64,000 nt of DNA from Psychrobacter sp. M13 (GTDB lineage: Bacteria > Pseudomonadota > Gammaproteobacteria > Pseudomonadales > Moraxellaceae), in contig NZ_CP132194.1 of NCBI RefSeq assembly GCF_030718935.1, forward strand, positions 1,178,001 to 1,242,000. Reading direction: 5' to 3'. The translations under genes were made by a program, and so were the position numbers. The notes beneath the pieces are model-generated. The model was not told the DNA's origin. It saw only the letters and a program-made list of their open reading frames with translations, and ran no database searches. Below, one piece after another: positions 51,061 through 59,023 of this stretch. Every line of letters starts with the position of its first letter. Position 1 is the first letter of the stretch.

Positions 51061-51975
51061 ATGGAACGTCCATTATCTAACATGATTCAGCAGACAGTTA
51101 GCGCCAATAGTGCGCTTACTGCTAAAGCATCTGCGCACCACAATTCTACTCATAATGTTTCTACTCCCAGTGTCTCTGCTCAAAAGCATGCAGCTGATAA
51201 AAAGCAGCCCTACGTATCGCGTCAGCCAGATGAGCACGGTCATATTGGTTATAGCGCTGATGATAATATGATGTGGCAGACGCTGCTTGAGCGTCAAGCC
51301 GTACAAATCCCTAATCGTGCCTGTTCGGCTTATCTAGAGGGCTTAGAGAAGCTACAGCTGCCTACGACTTATATTCCTCAGCTCTCTGATATCGATGAAG
51401 CGCTGCAAGCTACCACAGGCTGGCAGACTGCGGCGGTGCCTGCGCTGATCAGCTTTGGTAAGTTTTTTAAGCTATTGGCTAATAAGTCCTTTCCCGTAGC
51501 TACCTTTATTCGCCGCTTTGAGGACATGAACTATATCGAAGAGCCTGATATATTTCACGAAATCGTCGGACATTGTCCACTGCTGACCCATCCTGCATTT
51601 GCCGCTTTTAATGAGACTTATGGCAAGCTAGGACTGGACGCTAGTAAAGAGGAGCGATGGTTTTTGGCGCGTCTTTATTGGTTTACCATTGAGTTTGGTC
51701 TCATGGGCGCGACCAAAGACACTCGTAGAATTTATGGTGGTGGCATTTTGAGCTCACCTTTTGAGACTGTCTATGCCCTAAGCGATGAACCCGAATGCCG
51801 AGCATTTGATTTGGTTGACGTCTTGCGCACTCCTTATCGTATTGACCAAGTCCAACCTATTTATTATGCCATTGATGACTTAGATACCTTATTTGATATC
51901 GTAAATAGCGATATCATGGGCGCGGTAAAAAAAGCCATGAATTTAGGCTTGTATGCAGCCACTTATGCTGAGTAA
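51061..51975 (+). CDS. phhA: Phenylalanine 4-monooxygenase PhhA
   Basis: ATG 51061 follows GGAAGAGGGG; a longer frame from 51028 is less likely. The 304-residue pterin-dependent Fe(II) enzyme converts phenylalanine to tyrosine. Iron ligands: the two His of FHEIVGHCPLL and the Glu of FTIEFGLMG. RQPDEHGHIGYSADDNMMW begins the catalytic core, and VATFIRRFEDMNYIEEPDIF is conserved. An N-terminal extension of about 55 residues rich in Ser, His and Ala (TAKASAHHNSTHNVSTPS) precedes the core and is absent from most bacterial PhhA. The recycling dehydratase phhB follows. Confidence 0.95.
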   Translation: MERPLSNMIQQTVSANSALTAKASAHHNSTHNVSTPSVSAQKHAADKKQPYVSRQPDEHGHIGYSADDNMMWQTLLERQAVQIPNRACSAYLEGLEKLQLPTTYIPQLSDIDEALQATTGWQTAAVPALISFGKFFKLLANKSFPVATFIRRFEDMNYIEEPDIFHEIVGHCPLLTHPAFAAFNETYGKLGLDASKEERWFLARLYWFTIEFGLMGATKDTRRIYGGGILSSPFETVYALSDEPECRAFDLVDVLRTPYRIDQVQPIYYAIDDLDTLFDIVNSDIMGAVKKAMNLGLYAATYAE

Positions 51976-52056
51976 TAGCGATTAAAGAAAGTACGTGCAA
52001 AATAAATTAACCCTTAAATAACTATCACTACAGAAAAATAAAACAAGGAAATTATT

Positions 52057-52395
52057 ATGTCTGCATTATCACAAGCCAGCTGTGAAGTCTGCCGTATCGG
52101 CGCGCCAAAAGTTACCGATTTGGAGGCTCAAGAGCTGATGCAACAAATCCCTGACTGGTCACTTATTGAAGTGGATGGCATCCAGCAGTTAGAGCGTCAC
52201 TATAAATTTAAGAACTTCGTAAAGGCGATGGCATTTGCCAATCAATTGGCTGAAGTTGCTGAAGCCGAAGGCCATCATCCCGGTATGTTGGTTGAATGGG
52301 GTAAAGTGACGGTTACATGGTGGTCGCACAGTATCAAGGGTCTACACAAAAATGATTTTGTGATGGCGGCGAAGACTGATGCTTTGCTCAATTAA
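52057..52395 (+). CDS. phhB: Pterin-4a-carbinolamine dehydratase PhhB
   Basis: The 112-residue protein dehydrates the 4a-carbinolamine pterin made by PhhA. It contains the active-site motif [14 protein letters not shown] and the C-terminal [17 protein letters not shown]. The short N-terminal [14 protein letters not shown] carries a CxxC pair not needed for catalysis. AAGGAA precedes the ATG. It follows phhA by 81 bp in the same direction. Confidence 0.95.
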   Translation: MSALSQASCEVCRIGAPKVTDLEAQELMQQIPDWSLIEVDGIQQLERHYKFKNFVKAMAFANQLAEVAEAEGHHPGMLVEWGKVTVTWWSHSIKGLHKNDFVMAAKTDALLN

Positions 52396-52564
52396 TAAGG
52401 TGCTAAGTTTTTCAGAAGTGATTATTTTTAAAACGCTTATTTTAGAAAGATTCACAGCTCTTGAATCATTGCCATTTATTGTTAGATCTTTTATCCATTC
52501 GTTTTTAATGATTTAAGCCTCTATTTTAGAGCTTTAATAAAAACAGGCCACATAAGGATGTGTC

Positions 52565-53989
52565 ATGCCGCCGCAAGTACTTACCGAGTTATCTCCTAAA
52601 TTAGCCTTTATCATTGCCAGCGTAGTCATCGCGATTATGGGTGTCACCATGATCGGTTTTGGCTGGGTGCCGCACCTATCATTAATGCTTGCTATTGCCA
52701 TTTTGCTCGCTCTAGGTATGTTCAAGGGCTTAAGCTTTGAGAAGATGCAGGAACAAATGTCATCTGGCGTTGTCAGTGGTATTGGTGCGATCTATTTATT
52801 GTTCTTTATTGGTTTGCTAGTTGCCGCGCTTATGATGTCAGGCGCTATTCCTACTATTATGTACTATGGCTTTGAGCTGATCTCGCCACAGTATTATTAT
52901 ATTTCCGCCTTTGTCTTGACCTCGATTATTGGGATTGCCTTGGGCAGTAGTCTGACTACGGCTGCGACCATCGGTGTGGCATTTATTGGTATGAGTAATG
53001 CCTTTGACGCCAATGTCGCTATCGCTGCAGGGGCTATCGTTTCAGGTGCGTTCTTTGCTGATAAAATGTCGCCACTCTCAGATACTTGTACGCTAGCGTC
53101 TTCTGTTGTGGGTATCGATTTATTCGAGCACATTCGCAATATGATGTATACCACAGTACCCGCGTGGCTTATCACCGCAGGGCTATTTTGGTTCTTCTCA
53201 GGGCAAGCAGGTACAGGCAATTTAGACCAAGTGACTTTGTTGCAGTCGCAGTTAGTAGATAGCGGCTTAGTCCATGGTTATTCTGTCATACCGTTTATCG
53301 TGCTAGTCGTCTTAGCGCTTTGTCGAGTGAATGCCATTTATACCATTATTTACACGATTGCCAGCGCTTTGATTATTACTTATTTACATAGTATGCCGAG
53401 TATTGGACAGTTGGGCGGCTATATGTTTGGTGGCTATGCGCCTGCTGAAAACTTGGCTCTTGGCGAAGTAGGCGGTATGATTTCACGTGGTGGTATGCAG
53501 AGCATGTTCTTCACCCAGACCATTGTGATATTGGCATTAAGTTTGGGTGGTCTACTGCGAGCTTTGGGTGTATTACCAGCACTATTGTTAGGTATCAAAG
53601 ATATGCTGACCAGCTCAGGTCGTGCCATCTTTGCCGCCGCTATGGCAGCCCTTAGCATCAACGTGTTAATCGGTGAGCAGTACTTAAGTATTCTATTGTC
53701 AGGTACAGCCTTTCGCCCGACGTTTGAGCGCTTAGACTTACATCCTAAAAACTTATCGCGCACCATTGAAGATGCAGGTACGGTCATCAACCCACTGGTG
53801 CCGTGGAGCGTATGCGGGGTGTTTATCAGCCAAGCGCTAGGAGTACCAGTGCTCGACTATCTGCCCTATGCGTTCTTCTGTTACTTATCTCTACTGCTAA
53901 CGATAGTGTTTGGTTTTACTGGAATAACGATTACCCGTAAAGATGGCAGCAACGTGCGTAAGTACCAAAAAGCACAATCCGCTCATTAA
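52565..53989 (+). CDS. nhaC: NhaC-family Na+/H+ antiporter-type transporter
   Basis: The 474-residue membrane protein has about 12 helices. Family motifs include GIALGSSLTTAATIGVAFIG, GAFFADKMSPLSDTCTLASS (the Asp/Ser-rich site of NhaC/MleN proteins) and LSRTIEDAGTVINPLVPWSVC. AAGGA precedes the ATG. NhaC proteins exchange Na+ for H+ or, in the MleN branch, organic acids. Its place after phhB suggests transport of an aromatic amino acid or acid product, but this is inference. A terminator-like hairpin follows. Confidence 0.87.
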   Translation: MPPQVLTELSPKLAFIIASVVIAIMGVTMIGFGWVPHLSLMLAIAILLALGMFKGLSFEKMQEQMSSGVVSGIGAIYLLFFIGLLVAALMMSGAIPTIMYYGFELISPQYYYISAFVLTSIIGIALGSSLTTAATIGVAFIGMSNAFDANVAIAAGAIVSGAFFADKMSPLSDTCTLASSVVGIDLFEHIRNMMYTTVPAWLITAGLFWFFSGQAGTGNLDQVTLLQSQLVDSGLVHGYSVIPFIVLVVLALCRVNAIYTIIYTIASALIITYLHSMPSIGQLGGYMFGGYAPAENLALGEVGGMISRGGMQSMFFTQTIVILALSLGGLLRALGVLPALLLGIKDMLTSSGRAIFAAAMAALSINVLIGEQYLSILLSGTAFRPTFERLDLHPKNLSRTIEDAGTVINPLVPWSVCGVFISQALGVPVLDYLPYAFFCYLSLLLTIVFGFTGITITRKDGSNVRKYQKAQSAH

Positions 53990-54166
53990 TAAGTCGATAT
54001 GGCAGAGAGCTTATACAGCGTTAAGAAGTACTCTACATTAAGCGCTAACGATAAGGGGTTGTGTTTTTAGAAGCCATGAAAATGATGGACAAAGTAACAG
54101 CGCAAGCTGACAGTACTATAGAAAATATTAACCACATCACCTAAGAAAATCAGGCTTCACACTTTA

Positions 54167-54207
54167 GCTCTATACGCTATATAAGTAATAGCATATAGGG
54201 CTTTTTT
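54167..54207 (+). terminator. Terminator after the nhaC gene
   Basis: GCTCTATACGCTAT and ATAGCATATAGGGC pair with one mismatch and one G-U pair, followed by six T. The gap from 53990 to 54286 holds nothing else convincing. Confidence 0.65.
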
Positions 54208-54286
54208 GACTTATTAAAATGAATTAAACCTATAAGGATTTCTACACATCATCGATATTCTAAATACTAAAATATTGAGGTTTTTA

Positions 54287-55840
54287 CTACCTAGCAATCA
54301 ATAAACCCACGGTAACCTCAAAACAATAGTCATCTTTGATAACAATATTAACCTCCCCTTTATGAGCAGTAGCGATGGTCTGAACGATAGACAGCCCTAG
54401 ACCTGAGCCTGAATGGTGCTGGCTGGTCTTGTCATGACGATAAAAGCGCTCAAACAATCGATCTGCTTCGCTTTGGTTTAAAGGTTTTTGTAGATAATTA
54501 GTAAAAGTTATCTCTAGCCAAGATTGATTCGAGGTTTGAGTATTACCCTTGTCATTCTTAAACAAACTATTAGTATTAACAGGAGTTTTTGAAGTATTAA
54601 TAGTAGCTGATATCGTGATAACGCTGTGACTAGTGGCATAGTAGATGGCGTTGGACAGTAGATTAGCAAATAATCTTTGCAGTAAACCCTCATTACCTAA
54701 TACTGCACTGAACTCACCTGATTTCTCAAAAGTTATCCCACGATCCTCGGCAATCATTTCAAAGTAATCTAGTAGCTTGTTGATTAGGCTCTCAGTATCT
54801 ACAGTAGTCACTTGCGAATCACTCAGTCCTTTTTGTGTTTTTGCTAGCAGCAGCATGTTATTAATCATCGCCGATAACTGTTCTAAGGTATTATGCTGAT
54901 GATGCAATTGCTCAATGTATTCCGCTTCTTCTCTAGGCTTATTCAACATGACTTGCGTTTGCGTACTTAACGTCGCTATGGGCGTGCGCAGCTCATGAGC
55001 GATATTATCTGAAAATCGAGATAAGGATTCAAAATTGCTTTCAAGCTTAGCTATCATTGAATTATAGGACTCGGCTAAGGGTCTTAGCTCTAATGGCATA
55101 TCACTAACGGTTACTCTTTCGCCCAATCTTTCAGGGTTAATACTCTTCATCTTCTGAATAATCGTTGATAAAGGCGCAAATCCCCAATAGACGCTCAACG
55201 CTGCTATTGACACCAACAGCAAGGTAATAGCAAATAAAATCATACTCAGCTGACGATTGAACTGCAATAAATACTGATGATGCACGTCGATGGGCAAGGC
55301 GATAAGGGCAAGCATATTATCGTCTTCGATGACCATAGCCCGATAACTTCGGTCACTGATATTGATCACAAACTGTCTATCATCATTATTTTGCCGCAAG
55401 GATAATAGATTGAAACTGCCACTTAACTCATCAGCAAAGATATTTGGAGTGCTCGATAGCAATCGTCCCTCTTTATCAGCAATGACAGTTTTTAAGTCGT
55501 AATCTAGCCAAGCAGAATGTAGATGATCATCATTTTTCGTGGCTATGGTAGGCAGCAGATTTGAAGGAGCTTGCGAGCGAAATTGTTGTTGAGTATTTGA
55601 TGGACTTTGAGTTTCGGGTAGGGTCTGAGAGGCTATTTGGTTATCCACCTCTGTTACGCGCTTACGTAGGTTGAAGGCTGCGTGGGTGATAATCTCAGCA
55701 TCCATCTGCTCAAAATGCCCTTTGACAGAGCGCTGTACCCAGATATAAATGATGACCTGAGAGATGACGACGAAGATTGTTAGTAATAACACGGTACGCC
55801 ACAATAAAGGCAAGCGCCGATTATCAAAAGCTCCTCTCAT
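54287..55840 (-). CDS. copS: Copper-type sensor histidine kinase CopS/CusS
   Basis: The start is ambiguous: ATG 55840, just after the copR stop, is chosen; ATGs at 55855 and 55861 overlap copR. The product of about 517 residues has helix 1 (about 15-35), a periplasmic domain with a Gln/Ser/Pro-rich stretch, helix 2 (about 180-200), HAMP, the H box NIAHELRTPIATLS and an HATPase end (GSGLGLSIV). The kinase core is interrupted by a Ser/Asn/Thr-rich loop (TSKTPVNTNSLFKNDKG). The CopS/CusS assignment rests on the copR partner and the divergent copper genes. No Cu ligand cluster is obvious in the sensor. Confidence 0.85.
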   Translation of the reverse strand: MRGAFDNRRLPLLWRTVLLLTIFVVISQVIIYIWVQRSVKGHFEQMDAEIITHAAFNLRKRVTEVDNQIASQTLPETQSPSNTQQQFRSQAPSNLLPTIATKNDDHLHSAWLDYDLKTVIADKEGRLLSSTPNIFADELSGSFNLLSLRQNNDDRQFVINISDRSYRAMVIEDDNMLALIALPIDVHHQYLLQFNRQLSMILFAITLLLVSIAALSVYWGFAPLSTIIQKMKSINPERLGERVTVSDMPLELRPLAESYNSMIAKLESNFESLSRFSDNIAHELRTPIATLSTQTQVMLNKPREEAEYIEQLHHQHNTLEQLSAMINNMLLLAKTQKGLSDSQVTTVDTESLINKLLDYFEMIAEDRGITFEKSGEFSAVLGNEGLLQRLFANLLSNAIYYATSHSVITISATINTSKTPVNTNSLFKNDKGNTQTSNQSWLEITFTNYLQKPLNQSEADRLFERFYRHDKTSQHHSGSGLGLSIVQTIATAHKGEVNIVIKDDYCFEVTVGLLIAR

Positions 55841-55844
55841 CTTA

Positions 55845-56549
55845 TTAGCAGTCATGTTCATGAGTATCAGCGTCAACAGAATCTAAACGATAGCCCATGC
55901 CGCGCACCGTATGAATGAGCTTGGTCTGATAACCATCATCGATCTTTAGTCGTAGTCGTCTAACGGCCACATCGATCACATTAGTATCGCTATCGAAGTT
56001 TATATCCCATACTTGTGAGGCAATGACTGAGCGTGGCAATACTTCACCGCGGCGCTCTAGCATGAATTGTAGTAAGGAGAACTCTTTTGCCGTCAGTTTG
56101 ATAGGTGCGTCATCTCTGTGTACAGTGCGCTTGGCAATGTCCATTTTGAGATCCGCTATTTGCATCAGCGTACTTTTATAATCGGCTTGATTAGCACGGC
56201 GCAGCAAGCTTTTTATACGCACGACTAATTCTGCAAAGGCAAAAGGCTTGGTCAGATAATCATCACCGCCAATCTCAATCCCCTTAATCTTGTCATCCAA
56301 ATCATCTTTCGCTGTTAGAAATAATACTGGCGTATGCTTGCCCGCCGCTCGGTAATTACGTACTAGCTCAAAACCACTAACATCAGGCAGCATAACATCC
56401 ATGAGTATCACGCTAAATTCTTCAGTCATCATAGCATGGTAGCCATCTAAGCCTGTTAGCTGGTGGTCGACAATGAAGCCTGCTTCGCTTAAACCTTTTT
56501 TTATATATTCGCCAAGTTTTAACTCATCTTCTACTAGTAGTACTTTCAT
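55845..56549 (-). CDS. copR: Heavy-metal response regulator CopR/CusR
   Basis: The 234-residue OmpR-family regulator starts MKVLLVEDELKLGEYIKKGL, the typical opening of the CopR/CusR/IrlR branch. Phospho-Asp lies in VILMDVMLPDVSG and the Lys in DDYLTKPFAFAEL. The winged helix has LTAKEFSLLQFMLERRGEVL and HTVRGMGYRLD. A short His/Asp tail (ADTHEHDC) extends past the usual end. AAGGA precedes the ATG. It overlaps or abuts copS and is divergent from the copper genes, with cop-box-like sites between. Confidence 0.93.
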   Translation of the reverse strand: MKVLLVEDELKLGEYIKKGLSEAGFIVDHQLTGLDGYHAMMTEEFSVILMDVMLPDVSGFELVRNYRAAGKHTPVLFLTAKDDLDDKIKGIEIGGDDYLTKPFAFAELVVRIKSLLRRANQADYKSTLMQIADLKMDIAKRTVHRDDAPIKLTAKEFSLLQFMLERRGEVLPRSVIASQVWDINFDSDTNVIDVAVRRLRLKIDDGYQTKLIHTVRGMGYRLDSVDADTHEHDC

Positions 56550-56590
56550 AATAATCCTTTAATGTAATTATGGCTTTTTAATGCTCGAAT

Positions 56591-56633
56591 TGACATAAGT
56601 GACAAAATGGACTGGTGTCTGACAAAGATGTCA
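56591..56633. promoter_or_regulatory. Cop-box-like half-sites in the copR / copper-gene divergent region
   Basis: TGACA-AAGA-TGTCA (56620-56633) is a perfect 5-4-5 palindrome. TGACA-TAAG-TGACA (56591-56604) is a tandem pair of the same half-site with the same 4-bp gap. TGACA-N4-TGT is the core of CopR boxes. The sites lie 42-84 bp upstream of copR. Confidence 0.65.
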
Positions 56634-56776
56634 CGTGCTCGTCAGCAAACGGTCAGTATTCATTTGCTACTCTATATCCATAGTACATAGCGGCTCATTC
56701 ATGATACGAGTAGCTACTATGAATTATTCCTACAGATCATTAATTTTGATATTCAATAATTTATTAAGGGTTTTAT

Positions 56777-57103
56777 ATGAAAAGTTATCTTTCATTCAAA
56801 AAAGTAGTACTGCTGTCTGCTTCAATGCTCATTGGTATGTCAGCGGCTAATGCACATACGACCAATCTAAGTACTTCGATTATCGACAACTGCGATAACG
56901 TTACTAAGTTTGCCAGGAATCTAGACCACAATAATGCGCAAATCTCTGATGCGCAAATGAAAAGTTATATTGATGCACGAGTCGCTTGTCAGGTTCAACA
57001 TCAAGACCAGCATTTACAATCTGAAAAATACTTTATCAATAAGTATGGTAGTCAGAGTAATCGCAGCTCTGATGCTATATTAAAGGAATACGTGCAGCAT
57101 TAA
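56777..57103 (+). CDS. Small secreted protein of the copper island, unknown function
   Basis: The 108-residue protein has a Sec signal peptide (KSYLSFKKVVLLSASMLIG, cleavage near AANAH, about 27). The mature chain of about 80 residues is hydrophilic, with two cysteines (IIDNCDNV and ARVACQVQH), several His and Gln (QHQDQHLQ) and no known domain. The two Cys could form a disulfide or bind metal. It is the first gene after the divergent CopR sites and is expected to be copper-induced. AAGG precedes the ATG. I do not recognise the family. Confidence 0.75.
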   Translation: MKSYLSFKKVVLLSASMLIGMSAANAHTTNLSTSIIDNCDNVTKFARNLDHNNAQISDAQMKSYIDARVACQVQHQDQHLQSEKYFINKYGSQSNRSSDAILKEYVQH

Positions 57104-57118
57104 AATTCAAATGTATAA

Positions 57119-57149
57119 AGATGACAAGATTGTAATCTTAGCGTCATCT
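57119..57149. promoter_or_regulatory. Cop box within a hairpin upstream of the Met-rich gene
   Basis: TGACA-AGAT-TGTAAT (57122-57136) matches the cop box TGACA-N4-TGTNAT. It lies inside a larger inverted repeat, AGATGAC-AAGATT/AATCTT-...-GTCATCT (57119-57149), about 100 bp before the next gene. Confidence 0.6.
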
Positions 57150-57232
57150 AGCAGTCAGAATCACTATTGTATTATCTAGACTGGTCCAACGTCTTTATAC
57201 TTTCTAACCCAATTCACTACTAGGAATTATTT

Positions 57233-57508
57233 ATGTCACAATTTAAATTACTATCTAAATCAATCGCAGCAACGGCTATTACTTTAATTGTTTCAACATC
57301 AGCGATGGCGCATTCTCCAGAAATGCATGCACAAAAAGATCAAATGAACTGCGAAAAAATGGAGAAGCATATGCAAATGATGCAAAAAATGGATCATAGC
57401 AAAATGGATATGAATGACCCGGCTATGAAAGCGATGATGACGAATATGAGCAAGATGAAACAGATGTACCAAAAGCATTGCGTCGCCAGTGACAGTGCTT
57501 CTAAATAA
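57233..57508 (+). CDS. Small periplasmic Met/His-rich protein, probable copper binder
   Basis: The 91-residue protein has a signal peptide (cleavage near SAMAH, about 27). The mature chain is dominated by Met, His, Lys and Asp: MEKHMQMMQKMDHSKMDMND and then MMTNMSKMKQMYQKHC. Two cysteines (NCEKME and KHCVAS) flank this region. The spacing of Met and His is like that of periplasmic Cu(I) buffers. It has its own cop-box-like site and is followed by a terminator, so it may be the most strongly expressed gene of the island. Confidence 0.8.
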   Translation: MSQFKLLSKSIAATAITLIVSTSAMAHSPEMHAQKDQMNCEKMEKHMQMMQKMDHSKMDMNDPAMKAMMTNMSKMKQMYQKHCVASDSASK

Positions 57509-57545
57509 TTTTAGCTGTACTAGTTATTAGGCAATACGCAATAAG

Positions 57546-57585
57546 TCAGATTTAACTACAATCTTCGTTAAATCTGATTCTTTTG
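57546..57585 (+). terminator. Rho-independent terminator after the Met-rich gene
   Basis: An 11-bp perfect stem (TCAGATTTAAC/GTTAAATCTGA) with a 10-nt loop is followed by TTCTTTT. Confidence 0.8.
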
Positions 57586-57634
57586 ACTAGATTGATAGTA
57601 AAGTTTTGACAGCAACAAAATCAAGGACGAACAT

Positions 57635-58231
57635 ATGAGATTTTTATGGGGTGCGCTGTTTACTATGTTTGTCGCCATCGTTGGCGTTTTTACGGTAGTT
57701 TCTAGTGGCATTATTAATATTGGGGCAGATCAACTCCATACTCCAATAGTCCATGGTTTTTTGGAGACGGCTCGCGAACGTTCTATAGAAAATGCGAGTA
57801 AAGACATCGTTGTTCCAGACCTACAACAAGTGGATATGATCAGCTCTGGCGGCGCGGACTACAAAGACATGTGTGCAGGCTGCCATCTAGCACCTGATGC
57901 AACACAAACAGATCTGAGTGAGTACTTGTATCCGAAACCACCAAACTTTACTAAGGCTGAAGTGGTCGAGCGTTTCAAATCTGAAGCAGGTGCGCAGCAA
58001 AGCTTTTGGGCGATTAAGCATGGCATTATGGCATCTGGAATGCCTGCGTGGGGCGCGACTCACGATGACGAGAGAATGTGGGCTATGGTCGCTTTTATCA
58101 GAGCATTGCCTGAGTTAGATGAGGCGCAATATACGCTACTCACCACAAGATTTGACAGCGATATGATGGATATGTCGTTTGACGATGAGATGATGGATAT
58201 GTCGGATGGTGACACTGAGATGCAGCATTAA
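57635..58231 (+). CDS. Membrane-anchored cytochrome c with a Met/Asp-rich tail
   Basis: The 198-residue protein has an N-terminal helix (about 3-25) that is probably uncleaved, an extended linker and one cytochrome c domain with CAGCH at 80-84. The axial Met is likely in GIMASGMPAWG. The final 25 residues are a Met/Asp cluster (DSDMMDMSFDDEMMDMSDGD) like the metal-binding repeats of CopB and CopA. A cytochrome c in a cop island may accept electrons from Cu(I) oxidation by CopA or supply them to it; that is inference. AAGGA precedes the ATG. Confidence 0.87.
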   Translation: MRFLWGALFTMFVAIVGVFTVVSSGIINIGADQLHTPIVHGFLETARERSIENASKDIVVPDLQQVDMISSGGADYKDMCAGCHLAPDATQTDLSEYLYPKPPNFTKAEVVERFKSEAGAQQSFWAIKHGIMASGMPAWGATHDDERMWAMVAFIRALPELDEAQYTLLTTRFDSDMMDMSFDDEMMDMSDGDTEMQH

Positions 58232-58233
58232 TG

Positions 58234-58285
58234 TGATAACTGGTAGTGCTGTGGTACTACCAGTTATCAGTTGAGATTTAATTTT
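58234..58285 (+). terminator. Strong hairpin after the cytochrome c gene
   Basis: A perfect 14-bp stem (TGATAACTGGTAGT/ACTACCAGTTATCA) with an 8-nt loop is followed by a T-rich stretch 10-15 nt later. It could be a terminator or an mRNA-stabilising stem between genes. Confidence 0.55.
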
Positions 58286-58326
58286 TAGAGTATTTGCTAG
58301 ACAAATAAACGCTTAGGAGTAGTTTT

Positions 58327-58956
58327 ATGAGACGCCACACTGATATATCTTTCAATGAGCATCACTGGGCATCCGGGCGTGCTCTTTTGTTGGTTTCTTC
58401 ATTGTCACTAGTACTTGCAGCTTGTAGTCAACCAAGCTCTACTGCTACTAGCTCGATGCCAGCTACGCAATCGACGACGACAACTGCAGTAGAGCAGCCA
58501 CAGGCTCACATGATGCCTGTTAGCGCAAACTCAGACACGCAGTCAACTATTTTAAGGGATGTCTCAGCTACTGTTTACAAAGATGCCAATTGCGGCTGCT
58601 GTAAAGAGTGGGTAGGTTATGCCGAAGACAATGGTTTAAACGCAACGGCACAAGACGTTGCAGATGTGTCCCTTTTCAAAGACCGCTATGGCGTACCCCA
58701 ACAGATGCGCTCTTGTCATACTACTATCACCACAGATGGCTATGTTTTTGAAGGACATGTCCCTGCCAAACATATGGCGCAGTTTCTGACAAATCCGCCA
58801 AAGGATGCGATTGGTCTGGCTGTACCTAGTATGCCTGTTGGCAGCCCTGGTATGGAGTACCAAGATAAGTTTATGCCTTATCAGGTAATGCAGCTGAACA
58901 AAGATGGTAGTACTCAAGTTTACGCTGCTATTGAATCACCAGCGCAGCAGCTATAG
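58327..58956 (+). CDS. DUF411 metal-binding lipoprotein
   Basis: The 209-residue protein has a lipobox LAAC (Cys at about 33), a Ser/Thr/Gln-rich linker and then a DUF411 domain. The domain shows VYKDANCGCCKEWVGYAEDN with the conserved CxCC, RSCHTTITTDGYVFEGHVPA with Cys and His, and GLAVPSMPVGSPGME with Met ligands. DUF411 proteins occur in copper and silver resistance clusters and are thought to bind Cu. The lipoprotein would be anchored in the periplasm. TAGGAG precedes the ATG. Confidence 0.9.
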   Translation: MRRHTDISFNEHHWASGRALLLVSSLSLVLAACSQPSSTATSSMPATQSTTTTAVEQPQAHMMPVSANSDTQSTILRDVSATVYKDANCGCCKEWVGYAEDNGLNATAQDVADVSLFKDRYGVPQQMRSCHTTITTDGYVFEGHVPAKHMAQFLTNPPKDAIGLAVPSMPVGSPGMEYQDKFMPYQVMQLNKDGSTQVYAAIESPAQQL

Positions 58957-59023
58957 TTTTATTAATAAGTCGTTAGATATATAAGTTCAACTCTCATTTC
59001 ATGGATTAACTTAGGTCAATATT

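Noticed and set aside
54076..54144. 22-codon ORF after nhaC
   Set aside because: Very short, no ribosome site of note, and it lies just before a terminator; no support for coding.
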